DNA of 64,000 nucleotides from an uncultured Bacteroidia bacterium (GTDB lineage: Bacteria > Bacteroidota > Bacteroidia > Bacteroidales > F082). The notes beneath the pieces were generated by a model. It was not told the origin of the DNA. It made no database searches and worked only from the letters and a program-made list of their open reading frames with translations. This document shows positions 15,854-23,851 of this stretch, one piece after another. Each line of letters opens with the position of its first letter. Within the stretch, counting starts at the first letter, position 1. The DNA is taken from the NCBI GenBank assembly GCA_902799345.1, contig CADBZW010000009.1, positions 120,563 through 184,562 on the forward strand. The letters are read 5' to 3'. Made by a program: the position numbers and the translations under genes.

Positions 15854-17341
15854 TTAGTCTTTTCGGCAGTAGAAATACACGGTGTGTGACTCTCCCATGT
15901 TCAGACGCTTCACGTATTGCGCATTATGGTCGAATTGGTATTTCATTTCATAGTTTTCCGCAATGAATAAGAGGTCGTTTTCGTCGTATTCTTCGTGGCT
16001 AGCAATCATGATCCATTTCGGTAGCGTAAGGTGCTTTGCAGCTTCCTCTTTTTTTAGTCCAGGAAGGTGGAAGGCCAAAGGCGAGAAAAACACCCTATTG
16101 CATTGCAACAAGCCTTCGTGCTGCATCATTCCGGCCCCGATGCCCGACAGGTTGTAGTTATAGATGGAATCGCGTTCCGTTTCGGGAATGCCTTCGATGC
16201 AGCGGTGAAACTCGCTGTAGCTGGTCTTGAACCTTTCTTGCTGCAGAATCAGGTCGTTGAAGAAGAATCCTACGGGTCGGGCGAGATAGCTCAACAATGG
16301 CATGACGGTCAGTAAGGCCAGAACGAGGTGGATTTTACGATGTTTTTCAAAGTCAAGGGTCATCAGGCCGACCACCAGCAATGGCGTAGTGGCCATGAGA
16401 TAATGCGTAAAACAACGGTTGCCCGACGTGCCAATGAAAATGGCGTACGAAAGCAGCGTTGGAATCAATACGTCCTTGTTTTTGTAGTTGTTTAAGCAAA
16501 TAACAGATATACAAACGGCTACGAATAATATATAGAAAACATAGTGATACAAGGTTTGGGGAATTTGGTAGTCGAAGTATTCGAAATACGACAAGAAAGT
16601 GCCATAAAGCATCTCATTTACCCCGTGACTTCCGGCTTTGAGGTAGAAATACAATACACATCCCCCCGTAACTAAGGCGATGCCGAGGAGTACAAACAAC
16701 GCATTGATAATGAACTTTTTGAAGTTTTTATTCAACAGAAAAGCGACAAACAAATAAATGACAAATCCTAAAAACGCGCTGGCATTGTTGATGCGGATGA
16801 AGGCGATGATGCCAAAGCACAAGCCGATGGCCAACATCTCCCATTTGTTGATTTCTTTTTTGGTATTCAATGACCTGAAATACAAATATATAGGATAAGA
16901 GGCAAAAGGCAGACTCCATTCTTCGGAGAGGTCGCCGCCGTCGTAGAAACACAGCACTAAAAACAACGCCAAGGCGAGACAGATGAGCCGCGAACGTCCC
17001 TCACGATAAAAAGTGATGATTTTGTCCCAAAGGCTGAGTGTGACGGTCAATGAGAGGGCCTGCATCAATAGAATGGCGAAGTTGCCGCCTAAAAACAGCC
17101 CCAAAGCTTGGATGAAATACAAAATACAGCCTTTGTTGTCGAAATAGTCGACATACAAGGTCTTGCCGCGCAAAAAGGCCAAGCCCATCTGTTTGAAGAT
17201 GGCGGCGTCGAAGCCTTCGTAGTAATAGAGGAACGAAGTGGAGCGTGAGAACAGTGTCACGAAGACGAAAGACACCAAAAAGAGCAGCAATGGATAATAG
17301 CCCTTCGAGAAAATGGCGATATGGTGCTTATTGTTTTCCAC
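15854..17341 (-). CDS. polytopic membrane glycosyltransferase-like protein (GT-C type)
   Basis: A 495-residue inner-membrane protein with about ten hydrophobic segments between residues 15 and 365 and a soluble C-terminal domain (about 370-495). The first periplasmic loop contains YEGFDAAIF and a DYFDNKGC element, placed like the acidic residues of GT-C/family 39 glycosyltransferases that use lipid-linked sugars. No exact family match can be claimed. It is the last gene of a polysaccharide operon and overlaps the preceding gene by 14 bp. A role in adding a sugar or phospho-sugar to a surface glycan is inferred from this context. Confidence 0.65.
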   Translation of the reverse strand: MENNKHHIAIFSKGYYPLLLFLVSFVFVTLFSRSTSFLYYYEGFDAAIFKQMGLAFLRGKTLYVDYFDNKGCILYFIQALGLFLGGNFAILLMQALSLTVTLSLWDKIITFYREGRSRLICLALALFLVLCFYDGGDLSEEWSLPFASYPIYLYFRSLNTKKEINKWEMLAIGLCFGIIAFIRINNASAFLGFVIYLFVAFLLNKNFKKFIINALFVLLGIALVTGGCVLYFYLKAGSHGVNEMLYGTFLSYFEYFDYQIPQTLYHYVFYILFVAVCISVICLNNYKNKDVLIPTLLSYAIFIGTSGNRCFTHYLMATTPLLVVGLMTLDFEKHRKIHLVLALLTVMPLLSYLARPVGFFFNDLILQQERFKTSYSEFHRCIEGIPETERDSIYNYNLSGIGAGMMQHEGLLQCNRVFFSPLAFHLPGLKKEEAAKHLTLPKWIMIASHEEYDENDLLFIAENYEMKYQFDHNAQYVKRLNMGESHTVYFYCRKD

Positions 17342-18131
17342 GCTGCATGGCCTCCATGTTGAGAACTGCCTTCACGCGAGGCATGGTGATGAATGGTCTG
17401 AAGGGATACAACACCTTGACAGCGAACTTTACCCATCCTTGGTAATACACCGCAAGTCGACAATAGGCCTTTCTGAAGCCGAAATTCTCGATGAGAAAGT
17501 CCTGGATGTTGGAGTGTTCCGTGATGGTGCGTGCGCTGTCGCTCACGTAATTGAAATGCTGCTCTTCAAGGTAATGTTGATTCAGGAGCTGATACAGGCC
17601 GTAGTAGGGATAAAAGCCGCCTTTCTTGTATTTCGATACGATGCCCGTCACCTCGTATTCGCAGCAATGGTCCCACACGCGCACCGTGCAAAAACCGACC
17701 ATCTGTTGTGATTCCTTTTCAAAGATGCCCCAATAGTCGAACTGCCGTTTTTTGCAGTGGTTGAGATATTCTTCAAATACCGCTGGGTTCATTTTTTTGT
17801 CGCGGACGGCATAGTCGTCATAGGTCTCTTTGAGGATGGGATAGGCCTTTTCCTGTATCGTTTCAAACGAAACCCGTTGGTAATCAAAGTATTGTTCAGC
17901 ATGTCGAACTTTGTTTCTCGTCCTTGTCGGCAGCTCATCCATGCCTTGATATTGGTCTTTGATGACATACCAAAAGGATGTTTCTTGCTGACAATCAAAA
18001 TTATAGGTGTTTCTCACCATCAACCCGCCTTGCTTGAGCAGGTTTTTCCATTCCGGCTCTTGCAGTTGCGGCTCTTCATGCGGTGCGCCGTCGAAACGCC
18101 AGGCTTGTCGGTAGAGGAAAAAGTCGTTCAT
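17328..18131 (-). CDS. GNAT/FemAB-like acyltransferase of the polysaccharide operon
   Basis: A 267-residue soluble protein with GNAT-like features: RTRNKVRHAEQ near 70-80, a central FDYWGIFEKESQQMVGFCTVRVW strand pair and a later EVTGIVSKYKKGGFYPYYGLYQLLNQHYL segment resembling the acyl-CoA loop and helix. It could transfer an acyl or amino-acyl group to a glycan. I cannot name the substrate. An in-frame ATG at 18167 exists, but ATG 18131 forms a TGATG overlap with the upstream glycosyltransferase stop and is preferred. It sits between two glycan-synthesis genes in one operon. Confidence 0.65.
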   Translation of the reverse strand: MNDFFLYRQAWRFDGAPHEEPQLQEPEWKNLLKQGGLMVRNTYNFDCQQETSFWYVIKDQYQGMDELPTRTRNKVRHAEQYFDYQRVSFETIQEKAYPILKETYDDYAVRDKKMNPAVFEEYLNHCKKRQFDYWGIFEKESQQMVGFCTVRVWDHCCEYEVTGIVSKYKKGGFYPYYGLYQLLNQHYLEEQHFNYVSDSARTITEHSNIQDFLIENFGFRKAYCRLAVYYQGWVKFAVKVLYPFRPFITMPRVKAVLNMEAMQRGKQ

Positions 18132-18886
18132 CACAAGCGTTTTTTGATGGCGTTGAAGGCATAGCATAAGAAGTAACGGACTGCTTTAGGCCACGACAGT
18201 TTTTCGTGTTGGCGATACACCGTCCAGAGGTCAAACGAGGCCTTGAATTTGTTGGAGCTCGCCGACTTTCTCCTTATTCTGTATGAAACCAAAGGCTCAT
18301 CGATGGCGTATGCCAGGTGCCCTTGTTTCAGGATGTCGAGCCAAGTGGCGGTGTCTTCGCTGGTGCGGTAGATGGGCACCACGACGTCACCTACAACATC
18401 TTTGTCGACCATGACGGTGGAGCAGCCGATAATGGTGTTGCGCAGGTAGGCTTCATAATCCAAGTTGCCCGCCGCCTTGACGGATTTGTTCAAGGGCTGT
18501 CCATTTTCGTCGATGCAGTCGTAGGTCGAATAGGTGAAGCCGACTTGTTTTTCGGTCATGAAGCGCAGCTGTGCCTCTAACTTGCCCATGTGCCAGATGT
18601 CGTCGGCGTCGAGGAAAGCCAGGTAGCGACCCTGTGCCATTTTTATGCACATGTTACGTGAGTCGGCGATGCCTGAATGAAGGTCTTTGACGGTGTAATG
18701 GATCCTGTCGTCCTGTTGGCTATGGCTTTTGATGACGTTCACCGTGTTGTCGGTCGAGGCATCGTCAACGATGAGCAATTCCCAATGTGGATAAGTCTGC
18801 CGTCGCACCGAAACGATGGCGTCGGAGATGTATTTCTCCATGTTGTAGCAGGGCATGATGACCGATACCAACGGCTGACTTTCCAC
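18131..18886 (-). CDS. family 2 glycosyltransferase
   Basis: A 251-residue GT-A-fold enzyme. Motifs in order: VSVIMPCYNMEKYI (7-20), the UDP-site ELLIVDDASTDNT (36-48), the metal-binding FLDADDIW (about 91-98) and a later SEDTATWLDI acceptor-site element. It transfers a sugar from a nucleotide donor to a growing surface glycan at the inner face of the membrane. The C-terminus is basic (FNAIKKRL). It lies 13 nt after manC and touches the acyltransferase gene by one base, so it belongs to the same operon. Donor and acceptor are unknown. Confidence 0.9.
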   Translation of the reverse strand: MESQPLVSVIMPCYNMEKYISDAIVSVRRQTYPHWELLIVDDASTDNTVNVIKSHSQQDDRIHYTVKDLHSGIADSRNMCIKMAQGRYLAFLDADDIWHMGKLEAQLRFMTEKQVGFTYSTYDCIDENGQPLNKSVKAAGNLDYEAYLRNTIIGCSTVMVDKDVVGDVVVPIYRTSEDTATWLDILKQGHLAYAIDEPLVSYRIRRKSASSNKFKASFDLWTVYRQHEKLSWPKAVRYFLCYAFNAIKKRL

Positions 18887-18899
18887 GGCGATAAGGTTT

Positions 18900-19952
18900 T
18901 TATTTCAGACCTTCGATCCAGACTTTGATTTGCTGCTCGTCATGGAGGCGACAAACGAGGAGTGAGTGGTCGCGATAGGCCACCAGATAGTCTTCCAGTC
19001 CTTCCACAACGGCTTCGGTGCCTTCCTCGATGTTGATGATGGTGTTTTTGTTGTCCACCGAGACCACCTTGCCGCGTTTGGCGTTGCCGTTGTCGTCTTT
19101 CTTGGCGTGGGTGAACAGCGAGCCCCAAGTGCCGATGTCGCTCCAGCCGAAGTCGGCGGGGATGGTGTAAGTATTGGGCGACTTCTCCATCACGCCGTAG
19201 TCGATGCTGATGTTGGGGCAGTCGACGAAGTGGTCGTTGATGAAGTCCTGCTCCTCGGGCGTGCCGAAGTTGTAGATGCCTTTTTCGAACACCTCGACCA
19301 TCTCGGGCAGGTATTGCTTGAAGGCTTTCATGATTCCGTCCAAAGTCCAGAGGAAGATGCCGCTGTTCCAGAAGTAGTTGCCTTCTGCGACGAACTTCAC
19401 GGCGGTGTCGTAGTCGGGTTTTTCCTTGAACATCTCCACTTTCACCACCTCGGGCAATAGGTCTTGCTTCGGTACTTGGATGTAGCCGTAGCCGGTTTCG
19501 GGACGAGAAGGTTTGATGCCGATGGTCATCAAGGCATGGTGTTGTTTGGCCAAGAAGTCGAAGCCTAAGCGAATGATGCGTTGGAACTCGGTTTCGTTGG
19601 TCACCAAGTGGTCGGCAGGCGTGACGACGATGTTGGCATCTTGGCAGCGGCTTTGGATGTGATAGGCAGCGTAGGCAATACAAGGAGCCGTATTGCGTCG
19701 TGCAGGCTCGCACAACACCTGGTCGGGATGGAGCATAGGCAAATGTTCCAAGACGAGGTGTTTGTAGGCCTTGTTGGTCACCACGAGGAAGTTCTCGTCG
19801 GGGATGACGGGGCTGAAACGCTCGTAGGTGCTACGGATAAAGCTCTTTCCCGTTCCAAGGATGTCGAGGAATTGCTTGGGATAGTTATCTTTGCTGAGAG
19901 GCCAGAAGCGGCTACCGATGCCGCCGGCCATGATGATGCAATAGTTGTTCAT
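18900..19952 (-). CDS. manC: mannose-1-phosphate guanylyltransferase
   Basis: A 350-residue GDP-mannose pyrophosphorylase making GDP-mannose from GTP and mannose 1-phosphate. The nucleotidyltransferase signature is AGGIGSRFWPLSKDNYPKQF (9-28), followed by EPARRNTAPCIAYAA (about 82-96), VTPADHLV and the sugar-site PETGYGYI. The bifunctional ManC/ManA fusion is absent, since there is no C-terminal isomerase domain; the length fits the short bacterial form. GDP-mannose feeds mannosylation and GDP-fucose formation, consistent with the glycan operon downstream and the fucose locus nearby. The start overlaps the stop of the lipoprotein gene by 4 bp. Confidence 0.95.
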   Translation of the reverse strand: MNNYCIIMAGGIGSRFWPLSKDNYPKQFLDILGTGKSFIRSTYERFSPVIPDENFLVVTNKAYKHLVLEHLPMLHPDQVLCEPARRNTAPCIAYAAYHIQSRCQDANIVVTPADHLVTNETEFQRIIRLGFDFLAKQHHALMTIGIKPSRPETGYGYIQVPKQDLLPEVVKVEMFKEKPDYDTAVKFVAEGNYFWNSGIFLWTLDGIMKAFKQYLPEMVEVFEKGIYNFGTPEEQDFINDHFVDCPNISIDYGVMEKSPNTYTIPADFGWSDIGTWGSLFTHAKKDDNGNAKRGKVVSVDNKNTIINIEEGTEAVVEGLEDYLVAYRDHSLLVCRLHDEQQIKVWIEGLK

Positions 19953-20692
19953 TGTTGGTCAAATAAAATCGATTTACCTTTCTCGCTCAGATAAGGCAGC
20001 AGGTCTGTTTTTGAGATTTTACACAAGGGCATTCCTGATGAATAGGGTGCGATTTCGAAGGTCTGGTAGCAAAACACGACGCTGTCGGTTTCAATCCAGG
20101 GGTCGTTGATGGGCAGGATGAAGTTTTCGTCGCCCATGTCTTCCATCTCTTCGACCAGTTCCAAACTGTTGAAATACAGCTCCTGGAAATGCGGGGCGAC
20201 GATTTCGGTCAGTTGTTCAAGGTCGTTGAACATGTCATAGCCTACCAGGCTACCGTCTTTTTTGCTGAAGGTGGCGCCATAATACCAAGGAACGTCATGT
20301 GCACCGCCAGTATAGATATAACCTTCCGAGATGTAGGTCACATAGCGGTCGTTTTGTTCCGAAAGGGTGTAGTTGCTTTCGATTACCGACCTGGGTTCAC
20401 TGCCTTCCTCGCTGAAGAATTGGTCTTTGTCGTTTTCAAAATAGCTCTTGTAGTCCTCCGTCTCGGGTGAGAGCATCCAATGCAGGATATTCAAGCGCAG
20501 AGTGTCGTTTTTGGTGACTGGCAAGTCGAGGTTGGCGGTGTAATGGGAATAGCCTTCCTCGTATTCGTTTTCCATATACAGGCTGTCGCTGAGGGTATAG
20601 GTCTCCACTTCTACCTCATTGTTTTTTGGGGTATGTTTGCAGCCCACGACGAGCAAGAGAAGCAACGCGAAGGGAATGAATAGCTTTTTCAT
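19949..20692 (-). CDS. DUF3298 (RsiV-like) lipoprotein
   Basis: A 247-residue lipoprotein with signal and lipobox LLLVVGC (Cys18). Residues 30-245 match the DUF4163/DUF3298 architecture: SHYTANLDLPV, a YISEGYIYTGGAHDVPWYYGATF element and the terminal FEIAPYSSGMPLCKISKTDLLPYL, typical of RsiV-like domains. In Bacillus RsiV binds lysozyme and restrains a sigma factor; most Bacteroidetes members have no known function and here no sigma factor is adjacent. It is the first gene of the polysaccharide operon, with a consensus promoter 27 nt upstream, and overlaps manC by 4 bp. Confidence 0.85.
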   Translation of the reverse strand: MKKLFIPFALLLLLVVGCKHTPKNNEVEVETYTLSDSLYMENEYEEGYSHYTANLDLPVTKNDTLRLNILHWMLSPETEDYKSYFENDKDQFFSEEGSEPRSVIESNYTLSEQNDRYVTYISEGYIYTGGAHDVPWYYGATFSKKDGSLVGYDMFNDLEQLTEIVAPHFQELYFNSLELVEEMEDMGDENFILPINDPWIETDSVVFCYQTFEIAPYSSGMPLCKISKTDLLPYLSEKGKSILFDQQ

Positions 20693-20718
20693 AGGGTGTG
20701 ATTTAAGGGTTGATTTCG

Positions 20719-20748
20719 CAAAGATAATGCTTTTTAATAGAACGGCAA
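20719..20748 (-). promoter_or_regulatory. consensus promoter of the DUF3298-manC-glycan operon
   Basis: On the minus strand TTG (20748-20746), 19 bp, TATCTTTG (20726-20719): exact Bacteroidetes form, 27 nt before the first ATG. Confidence 0.8.
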
Positions 20749-20758
20749 TGTTTGCCGA

Positions 20759-23700
20759 TTATTTCATCCAACGGTAGAGGATTTCGATGGGATGCACGGC
20801 ATGGACGCCGGTGCCGTCAAGGATTTGTTGGCGACAGGAGGTACCTGGTGCCGAGACGATGCATGGCGTGACGTTGTCAGCATTGGCGATGGCCTTGCGA
20901 ACGGTGGGGAACAGCACCATCTCGCCGATGGCCAACGAGGTTTGGTAATGCTCTTTTTCGTAGCCGAACGAGCCTGCCATGCCGCAGCAGCCGCTGGGGA
21001 TGACGTGAATCTTGGCCCCCGTGAGCAGATGTAAGGCTTGCACTGTCTTTTCCGTGCCCACCAAGGCTTTCTGATGGCAATGGCCATGGAGCCATATCTC
21101 CACGGCGTCGGACTTGAAGTCGTTGGAGGTGATGCGTCCCGCTGCCACCTCACGCATGATGAACTCGTCGAACAGCAAGGCGTTGCGGTCCAATTGTTGG
21201 GCTTGTGGCCTGAGTTCTGCCGGCACCAAGTCGGGGTATTCGTCGCGGAAGCTGAGGATGCACGAAGGCTCGATGCCGACCAATGGCGTCTCCTCCGATA
21301 TTTTGTCTTTCAACAGGTTGACATTCTTCAAAGCAAACTTCTTGGCCAGTTTCAGGTTGCCTTTAGAGATGGCGGCACGACCGCTTTCAACATGTTTCGG
21401 GACCTCCACTTCATAGCCTAGATGCAGCAATAATTTGGCGAAAGTGAGGCCGATTTCCGCTTCTTGGAAGTTGGTGAACTCGTCAGCGAAGAGATACACT
21501 TTGCCTTTGGAATGGTCATGATGCTTGCGGCACTCGCGTTGCACGGCTTTGCGCATGGTCACACGGCTCAACGTTGGGATGTCGCGTTCGGTGGAAAAAT
21601 TGATGATGCGCTTGATGATATTGGACGAGAACTGCCACGAGGCGAAGAGGTTGTAGATGGGCCAAACGAGGTGTCCCAACTGCTCCACCTGAGCCATCCT
21701 CGACACGGCAAAAGAACGAAATGACATACCGTCGATGTCGTACTTCTGCTGTAAGATCTCAGAGCGCAGACGGGTCATGTCGACGTTGGATGGGCACTCG
21801 CTGCGGCAGCCTTTGCAGGCCAGGCAGCTATCCAACACCTCAGCCAGTTCCTTGGATTTCAGAATGTTTTTGTCTTTGTTGAGGGCTTGAGAAAACGCAT
21901 CACTCCCCCACCCTCTCGTCAGGATTTCGCGGAGCACGTTGGCGCGTGCGCGTGTGGCTTTGGTCTCGTCGCCGCTGACCTTGAAGGCCGGACAGAGTGT
22001 GCCGCCAATCAAGTTCGACTTACGGCAATCGCCGGCACCGTTGCATTGCTCGATGCTACACATCAAGGCGTGGAGTTGGTTTTTGGCCCCTGTGGCGCCT
22101 TCCACCTTACATTCATCGAAGGCAGCCTTCCAGTTGTAATAAGTACAGGTCCCTGAGCCCTCGGTTCCTGAGCTTGTCGAAGGAGTCGAAGGGCCGTCTT
22201 TGCCACATAATTCCTTTTCTATGGCATACTGTTGTCCCACCTCAAATCGTAGCATGCTGTCCATCGGCAGCGTGTCGACAATCTTATGCAGGTTGAAGAC
22301 TTGTTGCGGATCCCAGCATTTCTTGAGGTCTTGCATCAAGGCATAGACTTCGTCGCCATACAGCAATTGGATAAACTCGCCGCGTAAACGGCCGTCGCCA
22401 TGCTCACCGCTGAGCGAGCCTTTGTATTTCTTGACCAGCAAGGCGGTTTGGTAGGCCACCTCACGGAACTTGCGCTTGCCTTCCGCCTCCTTGATGTTGA
22501 TGATTGGGCGCAGATGCAGTTCCCCCGTGCTGATATGCGCATGATAGACGCAACTCAAGCCGAGGCTTTCGAGCATCTGGGCGAAGTCGGCCATGTAAGC
22601 CGGCAGTTTCTCGGGCGCCACGGCCGTGTCTTCGATGACGCCGATGGGCTTGGCATCGCCTTTCATGCCGGTGAGCAGGCCCAAGCCAGCTTTACGCAGG
22701 CTCCACACCTTGCTGATTTCGGAGCCATAAACGCGCGAACAAGCATACACCAAATGTTCCTCGTTTCCCATTAATGCCTTTTCCATTTGATCGGCGATGG
22801 CATCGATTTCTTCACGGGTATTGCCGCGCAGTTCGATGATGAGGATGGCGGCAGGGTCGCCTTGGACGAAGAAGCGGTTTTTCTGCTGTTCTACATTTTG
22901 TTTACTGATTTCCAGAATGTTACGGTCCATCAATTCGACGGCAGTAGGGTGGAATTTCAATGCGACCAGATTACCCCAAAAACTCTTTTGCAGGGTGTCG
23001 CAATGGGCGCAGACCACCATTTTCTCCTTGGGCGGCAATGGGTCGAGGCCGACTTTGATTTCGGTGATGAAGGCCAAGGTGCCTTCGCTGCCTGCCAGCA
23101 CTTTGCAAAGGTTGATGGTGCGGTCTTCAAGTGGTTTGGTGGCGTTGTGCAGGTCCTCGATTACCTCGTCTATGGCATAGCCACACGAACGGCGGCGTAG
23201 GCTCTTGTCGGGGTAGTTTTCCTCAATGCGTTGTACCGTCTTTTCATCCAGGGCCCAGCGGATGAGTTGGGAATAAATGTTTTGGATGACAGAATTATGG
23301 TTGGTTTCCCAAAAACGCGAGCCAAACCGCGTTTCCAGTTCACGGATGCTGTATTCCTTGAACACTTCGATGCTGCCGTCGCAAAGCACGCCTCGGGCTT
23401 CGATGACATGGTGTCGGGTGCTGCCGTAAATCAGGGAGTGGGAGCCGCAGGAGTTGTTGCCGAACATACCTCCGATGCAACAACGGTTGCTGGTGGAGGT
23501 CTCGGGGCTAAAGAAGAGTCCGTAAGGCTCCAAGGCAAGGTTTAACTCGTCGAGGACCACGCCGGGTTGCACTCTTGCCCAGCGTTCTTCCTTGTCGATT
23601 TCCAGTATTTTCTTGAAGTGTTTGCTGATGTCGACCACGATGCCGCTCCCTACCACTTGTCCGGCGATGGACGTACCGCCCGCCCTTGGGATGAGGTGGG

Positions 23701-23845
23701 TCTTGCGCTCGCGTGCCGTTTCTATTAGGTAGACGATATCCTGCTCGTTTTCGGGGAAGGCCACGCCTTGTGGCACCTCACGATAGGCCGATGCATCGGT
23801 GGCGTATGCGATGCGATGGAGCGGGTCGGTGTGGATGGTGAACAT
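20759..23845 (-). CDS. FAD-binding / Fe-S oxidoreductase fusion (D-lactate or glycolate dehydrogenase type)
   Basis: A 1028-residue protein fusing a GlcD-type flavin dehydrogenase to a GlpC-like Fe-S subunit. Residues 20-160 are the PCMH FAD domain (RAGGTSIAGQVVGSGIVVDI); about 270-535 the FAD-oxidase C domain ending in SGEHGDGRLRGEFI. Cysteines from about 580 include CSIEQCNGAGDCRKS and CLACKGCRSECPSNVDMTRLR. The C-terminal part carries HGHCHQKAL and GCCGMAGSFGYEKEHY of the CCG domain. It likely oxidises D-lactate or a similar 2-hydroxyacid and passes electrons to quinone. A Ser/Thr/Gly linker between the halves is encoded by an interspersed repeat. It follows the dehydratase gene by 6 nt. 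Confidence 0.9.
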   Translation of the reverse strand: MFTIHTDPLHRIAYATDASAYREVPQGVAFPENEQDIVYLIETARERKTHLIPRAGGTSIAGQVVGSGIVVDISKHFKKILEIDKEERWARVQPGVVLDELNLALEPYGLFFSPETSTSNRCCIGGMFGNNSCGSHSLIYGSTRHHVIEARGVLCDGSIEVFKEYSIRELETRFGSRFWETNHNSVIQNIYSQLIRWALDEKTVQRIEENYPDKSLRRRSCGYAIDEVIEDLHNATKPLEDRTINLCKVLAGSEGTLAFITEIKVGLDPLPPKEKMVVCAHCDTLQKSFWGNLVALKFHPTAVELMDRNILEISKQNVEQQKNRFFVQGDPAAILIIELRGNTREEIDAIADQMEKALMGNEEHLVYACSRVYGSEISKVWSLRKAGLGLLTGMKGDAKPIGVIEDTAVAPEKLPAYMADFAQMLESLGLSCVYHAHISTGELHLRPIINIKEAEGKRKFREVAYQTALLVKKYKGSLSGEHGDGRLRGEFIQLLYGDEVYALMQDLKKCWDPQQVFNLHKIVDTLPMDSMLRFEVGQQYAIEKELCGKDGPSTPSTSSGTEGSGTCTYYNWKAAFDECKVEGATGAKNQLHALMCSIEQCNGAGDCRKSNLIGGTLCPAFKVSGDETKATRARANVLREILTRGWGSDAFSQALNKDKNILKSKELAEVLDSCLACKGCRSECPSNVDMTRLRSEILQQKYDIDGMSFRSFAVSRMAQVEQLGHLVWPIYNLFASWQFSSNIIKRIINFSTERDIPTLSRVTMRKAVQRECRKHHDHSKGKVYLFADEFTNFQEAEIGLTFAKLLLHLGYEVEVPKHVESGRAAISKGNLKLAKKFALKNVNLLKDKISEETPLVGIEPSCILSFRDEYPDLVPAELRPQAQQLDRNALLFDEFIMREVAAGRITSNDFKSDAVEIWLHGHCHQKALVGTEKTVQALHLLTGAKIHVIPSGCCGMAGSFGYEKEHYQTSLAIGEMVLFPTVRKAIANADNVTPCIVSAPGTSCRQQILDGTGVHAVHPIEILYRWMK
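22151..22193. repeat. CTTCGACAAGCTCAG-type repeat inside a coding region
   Basis: A 43-bp element with CCTGAGC and GTCGAAGG units, of a short palindromic type common in diverse bacterial genomes. It stays in frame in the oxidoreductase gene and encodes about 14 Ser/Thr/Pro/Gly residues between the flavin and Fe-S modules. Confidence 0.6.
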
Positions 23846-23851
23846 TTCGTA

